Below are positions 31,263 to 42,250 of a DNA stretch of 64,000 bases, piece by piece. The position numbers were made by a program, and so were the translations under genes. Within the stretch, counting starts at the first letter, position 1. Each line of letters opens with the position of its first letter. The stretch covers positions 31,375,546 through 31,439,545 of the forward strand of contig CM031601.1 in the NCBI GenBank assembly GCA_018398815.1, given 5' to 3'. The stretch is from Conus ventricosus. Lineage: Eukaryota; Mollusca; Gastropoda; Neogastropoda; Conidae. The notes beneath the pieces were generated by a model, which saw only the letters and a list, made by a program, of their open reading frames with translations, was not told the DNA's origin and did no database searches.

Positions 31263-33406
31263 ATTGAATGCATTCAGCAAGAAAACTTAAACAAATAAGT
31301 AAACAAAACTCCACCACGTAATGTGATAAAAATTTACAAACTACATACACACTGTGGATCAGCTGTTTCTATTCTAAATCCACTAAAGAACATTAACTGT
31401 GGATCAGCCATTATGTCATATGTTACCTACCAGAGGGGTGACATATTTCTTAAAAGTTTGAGAAACTTTAATTTTGTCTTCTTGTTGCTCCTTCCTCAGG
31501 GTCTGGAACTAAACATTGAAGATTTCATGAATAACAGAATGCACCAAAAAAAAAAAAAAAAAAAAAAAAAAATCCAAACTGCCACATTGCTGACAAACCT
31601 GGGTCTGGACCAACAGCATGTGTGCAGTTATGGCAAACCTAAGAACAATTTTCTCCTCATTATTATTTTACTTTTCTTTGGCACAGTCCCAGAACACAAC
31701 ATTTTCTATCATCAAATCATTCATTCAAAGAAAAGCACTTCCATTCAAAGAAAAGTGCAACTTTTTGGGGGCTATCTTGTGCTTGTGACACTTGTTAATT
31801 ACATCATATCATTGTTTTCACCAGTCTTTTTCATTAATTTATTCACTACTGAAAGAGGAGTCGGATAGTACTTAAATTTGCATTTAAATCTGGAGTTTTT
31901 TTATACATGAGGTTTACAGCCTAATATCTGAAGTGTTTCTTTTATTCTCTATCTAGCTGCAGTAAGAAGCAGTCATGGATCTGGGGGTGGGGAGGGGGAG
32001 GGGGTGGGGGGGGGGGGAAGGGGTTGTGTTTCCTTGGTTTCATTTAAGTTTTTGTGAGCTTCCCCCACTTCATGATCTTTTTCTTTTCATGACATCATTA
32101 AAAAAATCATTTCACTGCAGTGCTTATGATTTTCTCACCATTTACTATGCAGACAAAAGGCGCTGAGCCTGTTTAACAAACAAAAACAACAAAACAAAAC
32201 AAACATCACACACACACACAGAGTCAAAATATGAATCTGTCAAGAAGGCACTAAAAATAACTATAGATCTACTTTATTTTCACAAGGGCGATTTTCTTCT
32301 TTTTCTTTTAGTCTTTTTTCCCCTCTTTTAGTTGGTAGCTACTTTGATGGCAGACATGAAAGAAATGGAGGCCATGAGTTAGGAGAATATAATTAATCTC
32401 AATGAAACAATATTATGGACAGACTGGCAAAGAAAAAATTGAATTGCGTAAAACATTATTCTAGTCTGATTATATGATTTAAAATAAAAAGAAATAAGAA
32501 CAATAGCTCCTTAGCACAAGATGTTGAATTGGATTTTATTACCATATGTTTGGAAAAACATAAACCAAACAAATAAGAACAATAGCTCCTTATCACAAGA
32601 TGTTAGATTGGATTTTATTACCATATTATGTTTGGAAAAAACACATACACCAAACCAAAACCCTAATGTTTCATCATTCACTGCTCAAAGATATTTTACT
32701 ATTTTTAGGCTGTGTTTTTCTTTAACTAGTTTAAGCTCAGATTTTAATTTGAAGGAAAAAAAAAAGAAAAAAAAAACTTGCATATTAATAAATATATATG
32801 AGAACTGGAAAGACAGATCTATATCTGTCTTTTAAAAACCCAGTATGGGCACTGCTTCCTCAATAAGCAATCGAAGGAAAGTTACAGAAATAAAAACAAA
32901 AACAAACAGACCAACAGAAACAACAACAAGAAAACAAACAAACAAACAAAAAAACAAAAGAAAACACACACCACCACAACCACTACTTCCAAGCAACATA
33001 CAAATCTGAAGTAATCAATGGTTTAACGGTGGTCACCACTGTAGAGACTGACAGGTTCAAATCCCTCTAGGTGTACCAGATTTTCAACTCTGATGTCACA
33101 CTGGTATTCAATTAAAACAATTGTTGGGAATTCTCACAGAGACCTTGCTGGAACATACTCAACATTTTCTGAAATACACTGTAATTCAAAAATGAAACAT
33201 ATCATTGTCCTACACATGTTAACCTTCATACCACTGACAGTAAATTAAAAATACCACGTTGCTTTCAGTACTTGGATCAATGTTGTTGATTCCATAATAG
33301 TTTTTGCTTCTTCAGTTCCCTGCTAGTCTGAGCAAAAACTTGGACTTAGTAAAAAAAACTCCCAAAAATAACATGTTGTGAACATATGTATCAACAAAAA
33401 CTAGAT
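31263..33406. other. ATG13 long intron, AT-rich, no gene seen
   Basis: Contains an A-run at about 31547-31571, a G-rich run at 31981-32022, a (CAA/AAC)-rich stretch near 32890-32960 and a duplicated segment agaacaatagctcctta ... gatgttgaattggat at about 32497 and 32574. A B-box-like gacaggttcaaatccctct at 33048-33066 suggests a SINE trace. Confidence 0.6.
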
Positions 33407-33506
33407 NNNNNNNNNNNNNNNNNNNNNNNNNNNNNNNNNNNNNNNNNNNNNNNNNNNNNNNNNNNNNNNNNNNNNNNNNNNNNNNNNNNNNNNNNNNNNN
33501 NNNNNN
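33407..33506. other. Assembly gap (100 N)
   Basis: Exactly 100 unspecified bases, a conventional placeholder for a gap of unknown size. It interrupts the LTR described next. Confidence 0.99.
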
Positions 33507-33982
33507 GCCTTCTCTCTCCTCTGCCTTCTCTCTCCCTCTCTGGTGTTGTTCTCCCGACACGTGTTCTCCCTCAGTTTATAGGGAGGGAAACAAGGATTCC
33601 CCTTCGGGCCATGCCTTTGTCCACGCTGCTTCTCAAACCCTAGTTCACAAGTACCCTGAATTCTCCACTCGCTACATTCCACACACATCAGCATTTACAC
33701 ACACCCTACCTAATTGATTAGCAAACACACACTTAGCCCCAGATGGACATCGAAAATTCCCGCCGACTTCGGTGGTCAGTTAACACAGTAATTATCTTAA
33801 GGAGGGTTACTACAACCTCCACACACATTCAGCCAGCCTGACAATAGAACCAACACAGTGACCCACGGCAATACCATCCGAACGAATCCAAGACTCCTGC
33901 TCTTCACTGACTGTGTACACAAGAACCTCAGCTGACTGAGCATTTAGCGTTCACTTGGGGTGCCGAGGTCGTAGTGGTTACA
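33507..33982 (-). mobile_element. LTR of an LTR retrotransposon (truncated by the gap)
   Basis: On the minus strand a purine tract (aaagggggaaggaa, 33983-33996) is followed immediately by TGTAACCACTACGACC, the arrangement of a polypurine tract and the start of a 3' LTR. About 400 bases in, a TATAAA (33575-33580) sits where a U3 promoter would be. The LTR then runs into the gap, so its CA end is not seen. Internal polyprotein genes should lie above 34000 but are not present. Confidence 0.6.
33575..33580 (-). promoter_or_regulatory. TATA box of the LTR
   Basis: TATAAA in the context ccctataaactga on the minus strand, about 400 bases after the LTR start. Confidence 0.45.
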
Positions 33983-33996
33983 TTCCTTCCCCCTTT
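33983..33996 (-). other. Polypurine tract of the LTR retrotransposon
   Basis: aaagggggaaggaa directly abuts the LTR's initial TG. Confidence 0.55.
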
Positions 33997-34173
33997 CGCC
34001 ACCGGGCAGGTCCGAACTCTCTCCTAGGTGTTGTTTGTCATCTGACCACTTCGGCCGTGTGCGGTGGGTAAGGCACCCTGGTTAATTGGTCAATTACCTA
34101 TTTGTATACCACATACAATGTCCCTTTGTCTCCAAGCGTCTAATGCCTTTTGAGAGGTTTCACGCTCCTTGAC

Positions 34174-34217
34174 AGTGTGTGTGTGTGTGTGTGTGTGTGT
34201 GAGTGTGTGTGTGTGTG

Positions 34218-34265
<48 letters not shown>

Positions 34266-34319
34266 CGCGCGCATACGCGCGTGCGTGTGTATGTGCGTGC
34301 GTGAGTGTGCGTGTGCGCA

Positions 34320-34389
<70 letters not shown>

Positions 34390-34431
34390 TGTCTGTCTCT
34401 GTGTGTGTGGGGGGGGGGGGGGGGGGGGGGG
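34174..34431. repeat. Compound (TG)n/(GC)n microsatellite with poly-G end
   Basis: TG tract, then gcgcgcgcgcgc, tgtgcgtgcgtg variants, TG again, ending in about 22 G. The very long His-Thr frames on the minus strand come from this. Confidence 0.97.
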
Positions 34432-34519
34432 TGTGTAAGTAATTTCTTTTGTATATGAGGGGTTGTTGAAAGTTAAAGATAAATTCCTACTGGACTGCGT
34501 GATAGATGTTGACATAATG

Positions 34520-34533
34520 TGTGCGTGTGTGTG

Positions 34534-34565
<32 letters not shown>

Positions 34566-34568
34566 TGC

Positions 34569-34629
<61 letters not shown>
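34520..34629. repeat. (TG)n with a (TGCG)n core
   Basis: TG tract interrupted by gtgcgtgcgtgcgtgcgtgc. Confidence 0.97.
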
Positions 34630-34631
<2 letters not shown>

Positions 34632-34639
34632 CAACATTG

Positions 34640-36064
34640 ACTTTTTTTCCCAAATGGAATATCCTATGTGTGTCCGCACCCTATGTGAACACAACGCGGG
34701 CTTCCCAGGGTGGTACAAGGTTGCTCCCGGCTGGTTAGTTCGGCAGATCAGGACAGTACTTCTCTGGGGTTCCTAATGGCTCCTTCAGGAGTATGATTTT
34801 CGTATTGGCATTTTTATTTTCTTCAATTGCGACTGCTAGCGTAACCAGACAAGCAGAATGACAAAATCCCCCTTTTTTTTTTCTTCAACCGTTTCCCTGC
34901 ATGGAAGTGTTAGCGACTGGTAAATGGTAATGAACCTGGGATAAGCATTTTCAGCAGATGATCTTCAGCATTACAAAATTGCAATGCCCTGGAGGCACGC
35001 AGTGAATGTGGTGTCTGGAAGTGGCTGGTGACGCACACTAGCGAATGGGGCACCGACAAACGCGAACAGAGGAAAAGCGAGGTAATATAGGCCTACTTAT
35101 CCTCATTCCCTTTACTCCATGCTGGTCTGAACGAAGATGAGAACGTACCAGTAGAACACTAGCTCATTCGCTTTGCTGACTGTTTTTTATTTTTATTTTT
35201 ATGTGACATGTTTTATAAGCAGTTTGGTGTTGAACATCCTGAAGAAGTTGCTTAGGGAACTGAATCTTTCCGACTCTGTCCTTGCCCTTTGTCCAACCCA
35301 TTCTTCATTGCATCGCCTCTCATACTTCACGGTTGACTGTAGGCTGATTTTGTGGCTTAAAAAAAACAACAACATTAGAATTACTTTCATCATAATTTTG
35401 CCAGGGTAATAACTCTCTGTATGTTGTGGATACGTTTAGATGCGGTAAGTACACGCTGTACAAGGACCTCAGTTTGACGACTTACCTAATGAAACTAGCT
35501 CCCAGATTGCCTCTTTCCATCTCCTGGGGAGGTGCTGACAAACTCGCCGAGAGGGAAGAAGACTTTTTTCTGGTAGGTTTGTTGCCCGTTTAAGGTTAGG
35601 CCCCCTCTCTGGTGTGTGGGAGTATGGGGTGGGGGGGGGGGGGGAGCTTCCTTCCTGTTCTCTGGGAGCTCTGGATTCGTAACAGTATACACAGGGGAGT
35701 TTAGGGCTGGTGCTACAACTTCCTAATCGATAAAAAGTGTTGATTTCTGAAAGAAACTGCGAAGAACTCCCTGGGAGTTGGCTGTGAAATGACCTGCATC
35801 AATAATTCCAAAGGCAGAATTCCGGAACAAATGATACAAAAGTGATGATGGAGACTCCTCGAGCCAGCTGACATCGCACACTGTTCATCCATTACGTGCA
35901 AAGTGTGGATTGGAACACCGTGGCATTTATTGCTGGTTTGACTTCAACCAGTTGAATGTTTCTTCTTTTCCCTTCACCCCGTGGGGAATCATTCAGACGC
36001 ATCACTGAAGAACAATTCACCAAGTTCCTCCAGTTGTGTTGGTTGTATGCCAAGTCTTTGCAAA
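34640..36064. other. Long ATG13 intron, no gene seen
   Basis: Unremarkable sequence apart from a poly-G run at about 35630-35643. I found neither a start-containing ATG13 exon nor retrotransposon coding sequence here. Confidence 0.6.
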
Positions 36065-36190
36065 CGTTTTCCCCTGTTCAATGTGCAATGGTGTCAGTCC
36101 ATCGTTTTCCCCTGTTCAATGTGCAATGGTGTCAGTCCATCGTTTTCCCCTGTTCAATGTGCAATGGTGTCAGTCCATCGTTTTTTTTCT
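36065..36190. repeat. 38-bp tandem repeat, 3 copies
   Basis: cgttttcccctgttcaatgt plus gcaatggtgtcagtccat starts at 36065, 36103 and 36141. Confidence 0.95.
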
Positions 36191-36339
36191 GTCTTTTGTT
36201 CTCCCTCCCTCATCAGTTCCCGGGCAGACTGTTTTAAGAAGGCTGCTGGATCCTGTTACATGGCCATACGAACGTGGTTGTCTTTTCCTGACTGGTGTCA
36301 CTTGATGTTCATGTGGTCCGAGGTGCTGCCTGATGGTTT

Positions 36340-37088
36340 GACCCGCTTGGTTATTGGTGAAATGATGCTTGATTGTTGGTGAAATGATGCTTGATTGTTG
36401 GTGATATGATGCTTGATTGTTGGTGATATGATGCTTGGTTATTGGTGAAATGATGCTTGATTGTTGGTGAAATGATGCTTGATTGTTGGTGAAATGATGC
36501 TTGATTGTTGGTGATATGATGCTTGATTGTTGGTGAAATGATGCTTGATTGTTGGTGAAATGATGCTTAGTTGTTGGTGATATGATGCTTGATTGTTGGT
36601 GATATGATGCTTGATTGTTGGTGATATGATGCTTGATTGTTGGTGATATGATGCTTGATTGTCGGTGATATGATGCTTGGTTGTTGGTGATATGATGCTT
36701 GATTGTCGGTGATATGATGTTTTGGTATCACTTCATCTGGCTGGCTCGATTGTTGGTGATGGTGCGGTATCACCTCATCTGGCTGGCTTGATTGTTGGTG
36801 ATATGATGGTGCGGTATCACCTCATCTGCCTGGCTTGATTGTTGGTGATATGATGGTGCGGTGTCACCTCATCTGGCTGGCTTGATTGTTGGTGATATGA
36901 TCGTTGATTGTTGGTGAAATGATCGTTGATTGTTGGTGATATGATGCTTGATTGTTGGTGATATGATGCTTGATTGTTGGTGATATGATGCTTGATTGTT
37001 GGTGATATGATGGTGCAGTATCACCTCATCTGGCTGGCTTGATTGTTGGTGATATGATGGTGCGGCATCACCTCATCTGGCTGGCTTG
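36340..37088. repeat. 22-bp minisatellite with higher-order units
   Basis: Unit gatgcttgattgttggtgat(at/aa) repeats about 30 times. In the right half it is combined with ggtgcggtatcacctcatctggctggctt to give longer composite units. Confidence 0.95.
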
Positions 37089-37329
37089 AAATATCCAGGG
37101 GGGCCATGTCTCGCATGCATACAGAAACATGGAACACACCAGTGTGTGCAGGTACATAATATGTGTTTTATGGAGATGTCTCCTTTTCATACAGGTTTTA
37201 GTCTGGACAGTGGTCATGTCTTCACTGTCCTTGAGAGGATTTCTGTTTCGGATCCCTCATTGCTCATAACCCTCATTGCTCATAACAGATCCCGGTAAAT
37301 GAACTGTTGGATAGTTCCTTGCATCTGTT

Positions 37330-38460
37330 CATGGACAGATGTATCAGTATCAACAGTGGTGTTGGACAGTTGTATCAGTATCAACAGTGGTGTTAGTTAT
37401 ATCAGTATCAACAGTGGTGTTAGACAGTTGTATCACTGTAACAGTGGTGTTGGACAGTTGTATCAGTATCAACAGTGGTGTTGGACAGTTGTATCTGTAT
37501 TAACAGTGGTGTTGGACAGTTTTATCTGTATTAACAGTGGTGTTGGACAGTTGTATCAGTATAACAGTGGTGTTGGACAGTTGTATCAGTATAACAGTGG
37601 TGTTGGTCAGTTGTATCAGTATTAACAGTGGTGTTGGACAGTTGTATCAGTATTAACAGTGGTGTTGGACAGTTGTATCAGTATTAACAGTGGTGTTGGA
37701 CAGTTATATCAGTATTAACAGTGGTGTTGGACAGTTATATCAGTATTAACAGTGGTGTTGGACAGTTGTATCAGTATTAACAGTGGTCTTGGACAGTTGT
37801 ATCAGTATTAACAGTGGTGTTAGTTATATCAGTATCAACAGTGGTGTGGGACAGTTATATCAGTATTAACAGTGGTGTTAGTTATTACACCAGTATTAAC
37901 AGCGGTGTTAATTATATCAGTATTAACAGTGGTGTTAGTTATATCAGTATTAACAGTGGTGTTAGTTATATCAGTATTAACAGTGGTGTTGGACAGATAT
38001 ATCAATATTAACAGTTGTGTTTGACAGTTATATCTGTATTAACAGTGGTGTTGGACAGTTATTTCAGTATTAAGTGGTGTTAGTTATATCAGTATTGACA
38101 GTGGTGTTAGTTATATCAGTATTAACAGCGGTGTTGGACAGATATATCAGTATTAACAGTTGTGTTTGACAGTTATATCTGTATTAACAGTGGTGTTAGT
38201 TATATCAGTATTAACAATGGTGTTAGACAGATATATCAGTATTAACAGTGGTGCTGGACAGTTATGTCAGTATTAACAGTGGTGCTGGACAGTTATGTCA
38301 GTATTAACAGTGGTGCTGGACAGTTATGTCAGTATTAACAGTGGTGCTGGACAGTTATGTCAGTATTAACAGTGGTGTTAGTTATATTAGCACTAACAGT
38401 GGTGTTGGACAGTTCTTTGCGTCTGTTTATGGACAGTTATATCAGTATTAACAGTGGTGT
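37330..38460. repeat. About 31-bp minisatellite, about 38 copies with a shorter variant
   Basis: Unit acagtggtgttggacagttg plus tatcagtatta. A variant replaces ttggacagttgta with ttagttata, and a third type carries gtgctggacagttatgtc. Confidence 0.95.
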
Positions 38461-38939
38461 TGTGTGTGGCTGGCATTAGCTAGGACTTCTCCACGCTAAT
38501 TTCCATGTGAGCTCTTGCTCTCTCCCCAGGTCTTTTGTCAAGCTTGACCTTGACCCTGTTCACTGCCTGTCAGCTCATCAATGTCATTTACTCATATTCC
38601 AGGTGGAAGTTTGTGATGATTCCTCTTCAATGTTAACTGTGCTAACGTAATCTTGAGCACATATGTCATGGTGCATTCCAGGAATTTGTGAGACAGTCTT
38701 GGAGAGGGAAGATAACCCTGACGAACTCCGAATTCAGGTGGAGTTCAGCTGGAGAGAGCTGACTGTGCGGCCTCAGACGGGAAGGCTTAAGGACCTCTTA
38801 GTCAACTTTCATCTACTGAACTGATGCATCTCTGACACCATTCCTCCATGACCTGATCAACGTCAGGTATTTTGCATCTCTTTTGAGGAGAAGTGCGCAA
38901 CTGTTGGTCTTCATCGAGAGGGAGGCTCTCTCTCCGTCT

Positions 38940-39360
38940 GGCTCCACAACTAGACAGTTTTTTTTAATGCTGATTGATGAGAATGAGGATGATGAAGATG
39001 ATGTTACGGATTTCCATTCCAGTCTGAGACTGCATGACATGGCTGTACTTTCATAATATATCCCAGCGTCAACCAGGCCCGAGAAATACAAACACCTGCA
39101 GTGTTAAAAAAACCCAAAAAACCCCCCACCCACCTGCAGTGTTGGTCAGGAAATTTGAGCAACGCTCTCAAAGACGCATCCATTAAGTGGATGAAACTCG
39201 GCTGTGTGGTCCCAGTCTTCACAGTTGAGCCCGTAGCAAACTTAACTCGGGGTAGGAGGTGGTTGGGGCTGCAAAAATCCCACATGACTGATAGGAATCG
39301 AACCCAAGACCTCCCAGCTGGGAGTCTGCAACACTGACCACTTTGCCAAGATGTCTGGTA
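38940..39360 (-). repeat. tRNA-derived SINE-like dispersed element
   Basis: On the minus strand it begins ttggcaaagtggtcagtgtt, then tgggaggtcttgggttcgat (B box GGTTCGATTCC), then a tRNA-unrelated body (gtgggatttttgcagcccc, gtttcatccacttaatggat) and an A/C-rich stretch. Its far end (tttttttaatgctgattgat and gaatgaggatgatg) matches 63950-63998, so the family occurs at least twice in the window. Confidence 0.65.
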
Positions 39361-39662
39361 AATAGGCAGTTCTTGTGGGAGGCGATGTCTTTTTATAACA
39401 AACCATAAAATGCGTGACTTGACTCAGCTCTTGTGCTTCAGCAGCTGTGGAATCTCCTCTGGTGTGCGACTTCTTCACACTCTGAACACCTCAGCTCTTT
39501 GCGGGTTTCTGGCACTGGGACTATGATAGGAAATGCCTGGATGTGGCTGTATGTGGACCAGACAGAAGGTGTGGGGTGGAAGCAATGGCTTTGTTGGACA
39601 CAGAAAATGAAAAGAAGAAAGGAGGCACACAATAACAACTGAGCTATTACACATACTTGAAT

Positions 39663-39666
<4 letters not shown>

Positions 39667-39713
<47 letters not shown>
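39667..39713. repeat. (CA)n microsatellite
   Basis: About 23 CA units. Confidence 0.97.
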
Positions 39714-39716
<3 letters not shown>

Positions 39717-40316
39717 CACAAACACAACACACACACTACACAAACACACACACAAAACATACATTTTACTCTGAAAGCTTTATTAACAGCTATCAGACAG
39801 ACGCATATGGTACACAGCCTTGGCAAGATGTACATACAGGGTGAAACGATATGGAACATGATCGTACTGGCCCTCCGTGGACCAACTGCACCATCTGACA
39901 TCATCGTCACTTTAAACACCAACACAGATGAGATATACACAATATTTTTTCCCCCCGATTGTACTTCTATCAAAAAAACAGATATGATTCAAAATTAGCA
40001 ACTCATCAAATTTTGGCAGTTATTCATTCTTTTATTTACTTCTTAATTTCCCTCGGAAGAAACACTGATCACGAAAGTGCACATACAGTTTCACTCAAAG
40101 AATAATGTCTAAATTCCAATAGCAAACATATACACAGCTGTGAAACGGAAATATATCTGGTCCCCTGGTAATAAAACTAAACATTCACAACCTTCAAACT
40201 ATATCTATTACACAAGTCGAATTGAGGAATTGGGACTATTCTATTTACATATGGCTAGTGGTTAACACAACGTACACATCAACACATCTTGTTCATGAAA
40301 ATGTCCCAGAATGATT

Positions 40317-40458
40317 TGCAGTTAAATCTTAATTTCTCATGTAATGACCAAGACGTACAGCAGCAATAATTAGAAGACTTTTTCTTTGCAGTTAAATCTT
40401 AATTTCTCATGTAATGACCAAGACGTACAGCAGCAATAATTAGAAGACTTTTTCTTTC
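40317..40458. repeat. Twofold tandem repeat of about 70 bp
   Basis: gcagttaaatcttaatttct ... ataattagaagactttttct occurs twice without change. Confidence 0.97.
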
Positions 40459-40562
40459 AAGCCCCACGATAAAAACTGCATCCAGAGAAATGGAGTCTTT
40501 AAAACAGAGTTTTAAATGAGTATTCCTGCACTCGTTTTTTTCACACAGATGAATATTCTCAC

Positions 40563-40652
40563 CTGGTGCTCTTTGTCCGTGGCTTCCGAAAGTCCAATAA
40601 CAATCTGATTAACCACATCACTCGCCCAGATCTCTCTGAAGAGAACCCTAAA
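40563..40652 (-). CDS. ATG13: Tentative ATG13 N-terminal HORMA exon
   Basis: A 90-base exon with good signals: gtctggttgattcag before it and CACCAG|gtgaga after it. It encodes FRVLFREIWASDVVNQIVIG then LSEATDKEHQ, phase 0 at both ends, which fits the phase-0 start of the exon at 29223. The segment FREIWASDVVNQIVIGL aligns with the first HORMA helix of human ATG13 (F-I-K-F-F-A-L-K-T-V-Q-V-I-V) at F, A, V, I and V, with other hydrophobic positions kept. The remainder is diverged, and the 11.3-kb intron contains the assembly gap. The plus strand is also open here with plausible splice signals, so another gene is possible. Confidence 0.55.
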
Positions 40653-40717
40653 CTGAATCAACCAGACCACACAGGTAAAATTGTTCTGTATAGAAATGGA
40701 ATATATATATATATATA

Positions 40718-40920
40718 TATTAATTATAAACAAAGCTTGCTCTTATGTCTTAGATTGACGAAATAGGGGGAAATAAGCATTCATATCTGCAGTGGTAGAT
40801 GATTCTGCCTAACTAACAGTATGTGCTTGAGTGGGTGAATGGAGAAAAATAAAATAAATGCTTCTAAAAATGAGCCTTCAGCAAGCTTATAGTCTCCAAG
40901 GGGGAGACATCCTCCAATAG
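40718..40920 (+). repeat. Direct copy of the inverted-repeat arm
   Basis: attataaacaaagcttgctc through agtctccaagggggagacat is near-identical to the left arm at 41534-41720. Confidence 0.95.
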
Positions 40921-41257
40921 GGAGGGAAACTCACTAACATATAACTCCTGGTCATATACCGATATTTCGAAACCTTGTTGTTTCTCCTCAGTGACCGCGG
41001 AAAGTGGTAATTTGACTCCTCTGCCTTTTCAGTTTTAAGAAGAATGCAATCCCAGAAAAGGCTGGTGTGCAATACCGTAGTATATTTGTTGAGTTTTCAA
41101 AAAACCAACCAAAGGTGCCACCTAAGAAGCAAAAGAAAATCATGAAAGAGCAAAACAAGCTACATTTTCTTGTGAAAAGTAAAAAATATAAAAAGATATC
41201 CTCTTAAGACACAAGTGCTGAGGGTTAGTTCTTGGAATGAATCCGCAAGGGACTAAA

Positions 41258-42033
41258 ATACAACAAACTAATAAATTCCAAGGATATCCCCCGAAGTCGG
41301 AGTGTGGCTGCCCATGTGGCGGGGTAATCAAAAACGGTCACACACGTAATGTTCTCATCCCCAGTTGATGCATTTGTGCCATAGTGTTCAAATACTTCGG
41401 CTGTTCGGATGATCCCTGGAGTCTTTTAGCCAGGGTACGACAACAACAACAACAATTCCAAGGATAAGTACCGCGCACCGTTCCAGCAACTTACAGAGCA
41501 GCTTGGTGTTGCAATGACTGCAAGAAATATTGAATTATAAACAAAGCTTGCTCTTATGTCTTAGATTGACGAAATAGGGGGAAATAAGCATTCATATCTG
41601 CAGTGGTAGATGATTCTGCCTAACTAACAGTATGTGCTTGAGTGGGTGAATGGAGAAAAATAAAATAAATGCTTTTTAAAAATGAGCCTTCAGCAAGCTT
41701 ATAGTCTCCAAGGGGGAGACTATAAGCTTGCTAAAGGCTCATTGGAGGATGTCTCCCCCTTGGAGACTATAAGCTTGCTGAAGGCTCATTTTTAAAAAGC
41801 ATTTATTTTATTTTTCTCCATTCACCCACTCAAGCACATACTGTTAGTTAGGCAGAATCATCTACCACTGCAGATATGAATGCTTATTTCCCCCTATTTC
41901 GTCAATCTAAGACATAAGAGCAAGCTTTGTTTATAATTCAATATTTCTTGCAGTCATTGCAACACCAAGCTGCTCTGTAAGTTGCTGGAACGGTGCGCGG
42001 TACTTATCCTTGGAATTTATTAGTTTGTTGTAT
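41258..42033. repeat. Long near-perfect inverted repeat (fold-back), arms about 280 bp
   Basis: The left arm, from acaacaaactaataaattcc (41258) to caagggggagac (41720), is mirrored by gtctcccccttgg (41751) to ggaatttattagtttgttgt (42033), with a 30-base spacer. The left arm carries an extra 180-base insertion (SINE plus duplicated target) that the right arm lacks. Transcribed, it would form a long hairpin. Confidence 0.95.
41287..41453 (+). mobile_element. SINE-like insertion with 13-bp target duplication
   Basis: A 167-base insert starting tcccccgaagtcggagtgtg and ending in a (CAA)n tail is flanked by aattccaaggata at 41274-41286 and 41454-41466. The right arm of the fold-back has the single unoccupied site. 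Confidence 0.85.
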
Positions 42034-42208
42034 ATATATATATATATATATATATACCTACCTTGTTTGTTAAACAGAGGCAGATGGTGAGACTAACATC
42101 CCACTAGCCTTAATCTCTCAAGGACACGTTGTTGTTAACAGACAGAAATCAGATCTTGGTTGGACAGTATAAAAAGTATCTCTTTTTCATATTATCAAAA
42201 CCATTTCA

Positions 42209-42250
42209 CACACACACACACACACACACTCACACATACACATACACACA
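42209..42250. repeat. (CA)n microsatellite
   Basis: About 11 perfect CA units followed by degenerate ones. Confidence 0.9.

Larger units (their letters stand above)
17345..40652 (-). other. ATG13: ATG13 gene locus (seven coding exons identified, start exon missing)
   Basis: Exons in transcription order: 40563-40652 (tentative), 29035-29223, 28161-28285, 25867-26103, 24134-24324, 22066-22378 and 17345-17572. All junctions agree in phase once one missing base in the C-run at 24201-24207 is allowed for. ATG13 is the HORMA-domain subunit of the Atg1/ULK1 kinase complex (with FIP200 and ATG101), which starts autophagosome formation in the cytosol at the ER. Recognition rests on the HORMA segments DIPELTAVARKTLGSG, NVEISLKTKENNAYIFLEVW, SRLAPAYLLSQRQ and GAVATPMGTIRVTVSY, the middle block VEDLR...FNSTFSTSP, an LC3-interacting FVML, and the C-terminal DLGQFYHEM...FDKFV. 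About 457 residues are accounted for, against about 517 in human. The first exon and promoter, above 40652, were not found. Confidence 0.88.

Noticed and set aside
34090..34653. 187-codon minus frame of His-Thr repeats
   Set aside because: Product of TG/CA microsatellites; the same applies to frames at 398-742, 14312-14668, 17009-17885 and 17889-18175.
37299..38011. Frames with SINSGV / YQYQQ peptide repeats
   Set aside because: Translation of the 31-bp minisatellite.
36340..38460. Direct-repeat arrays as a possible CRISPR
   Set aside because: Units are head-to-tail with no unique spacers of constant length and no cas genes, in an animal genome. The same holds for 53970-54650 and 42890-43300.
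39262..39358. tRNA gene on the minus strand
   Set aside because: A B box is present (GGTTCGATTCC), but no full cloverleaf can be drawn and the body continues as a repeat, so it is a SINE. Other B-box matches (3660, 5065, 25490, 33048) fail for the same reason.
40551..40676. Plus-strand exon EYSHLVLFVRGFRKSNNN
   Set aside because: It has fair splice signals (tttttttcacacag and cag|gtaaaa), but no family is recognised. The minus-strand reading fits ATG13 in phase and helix pattern. Kept as an alternative only.
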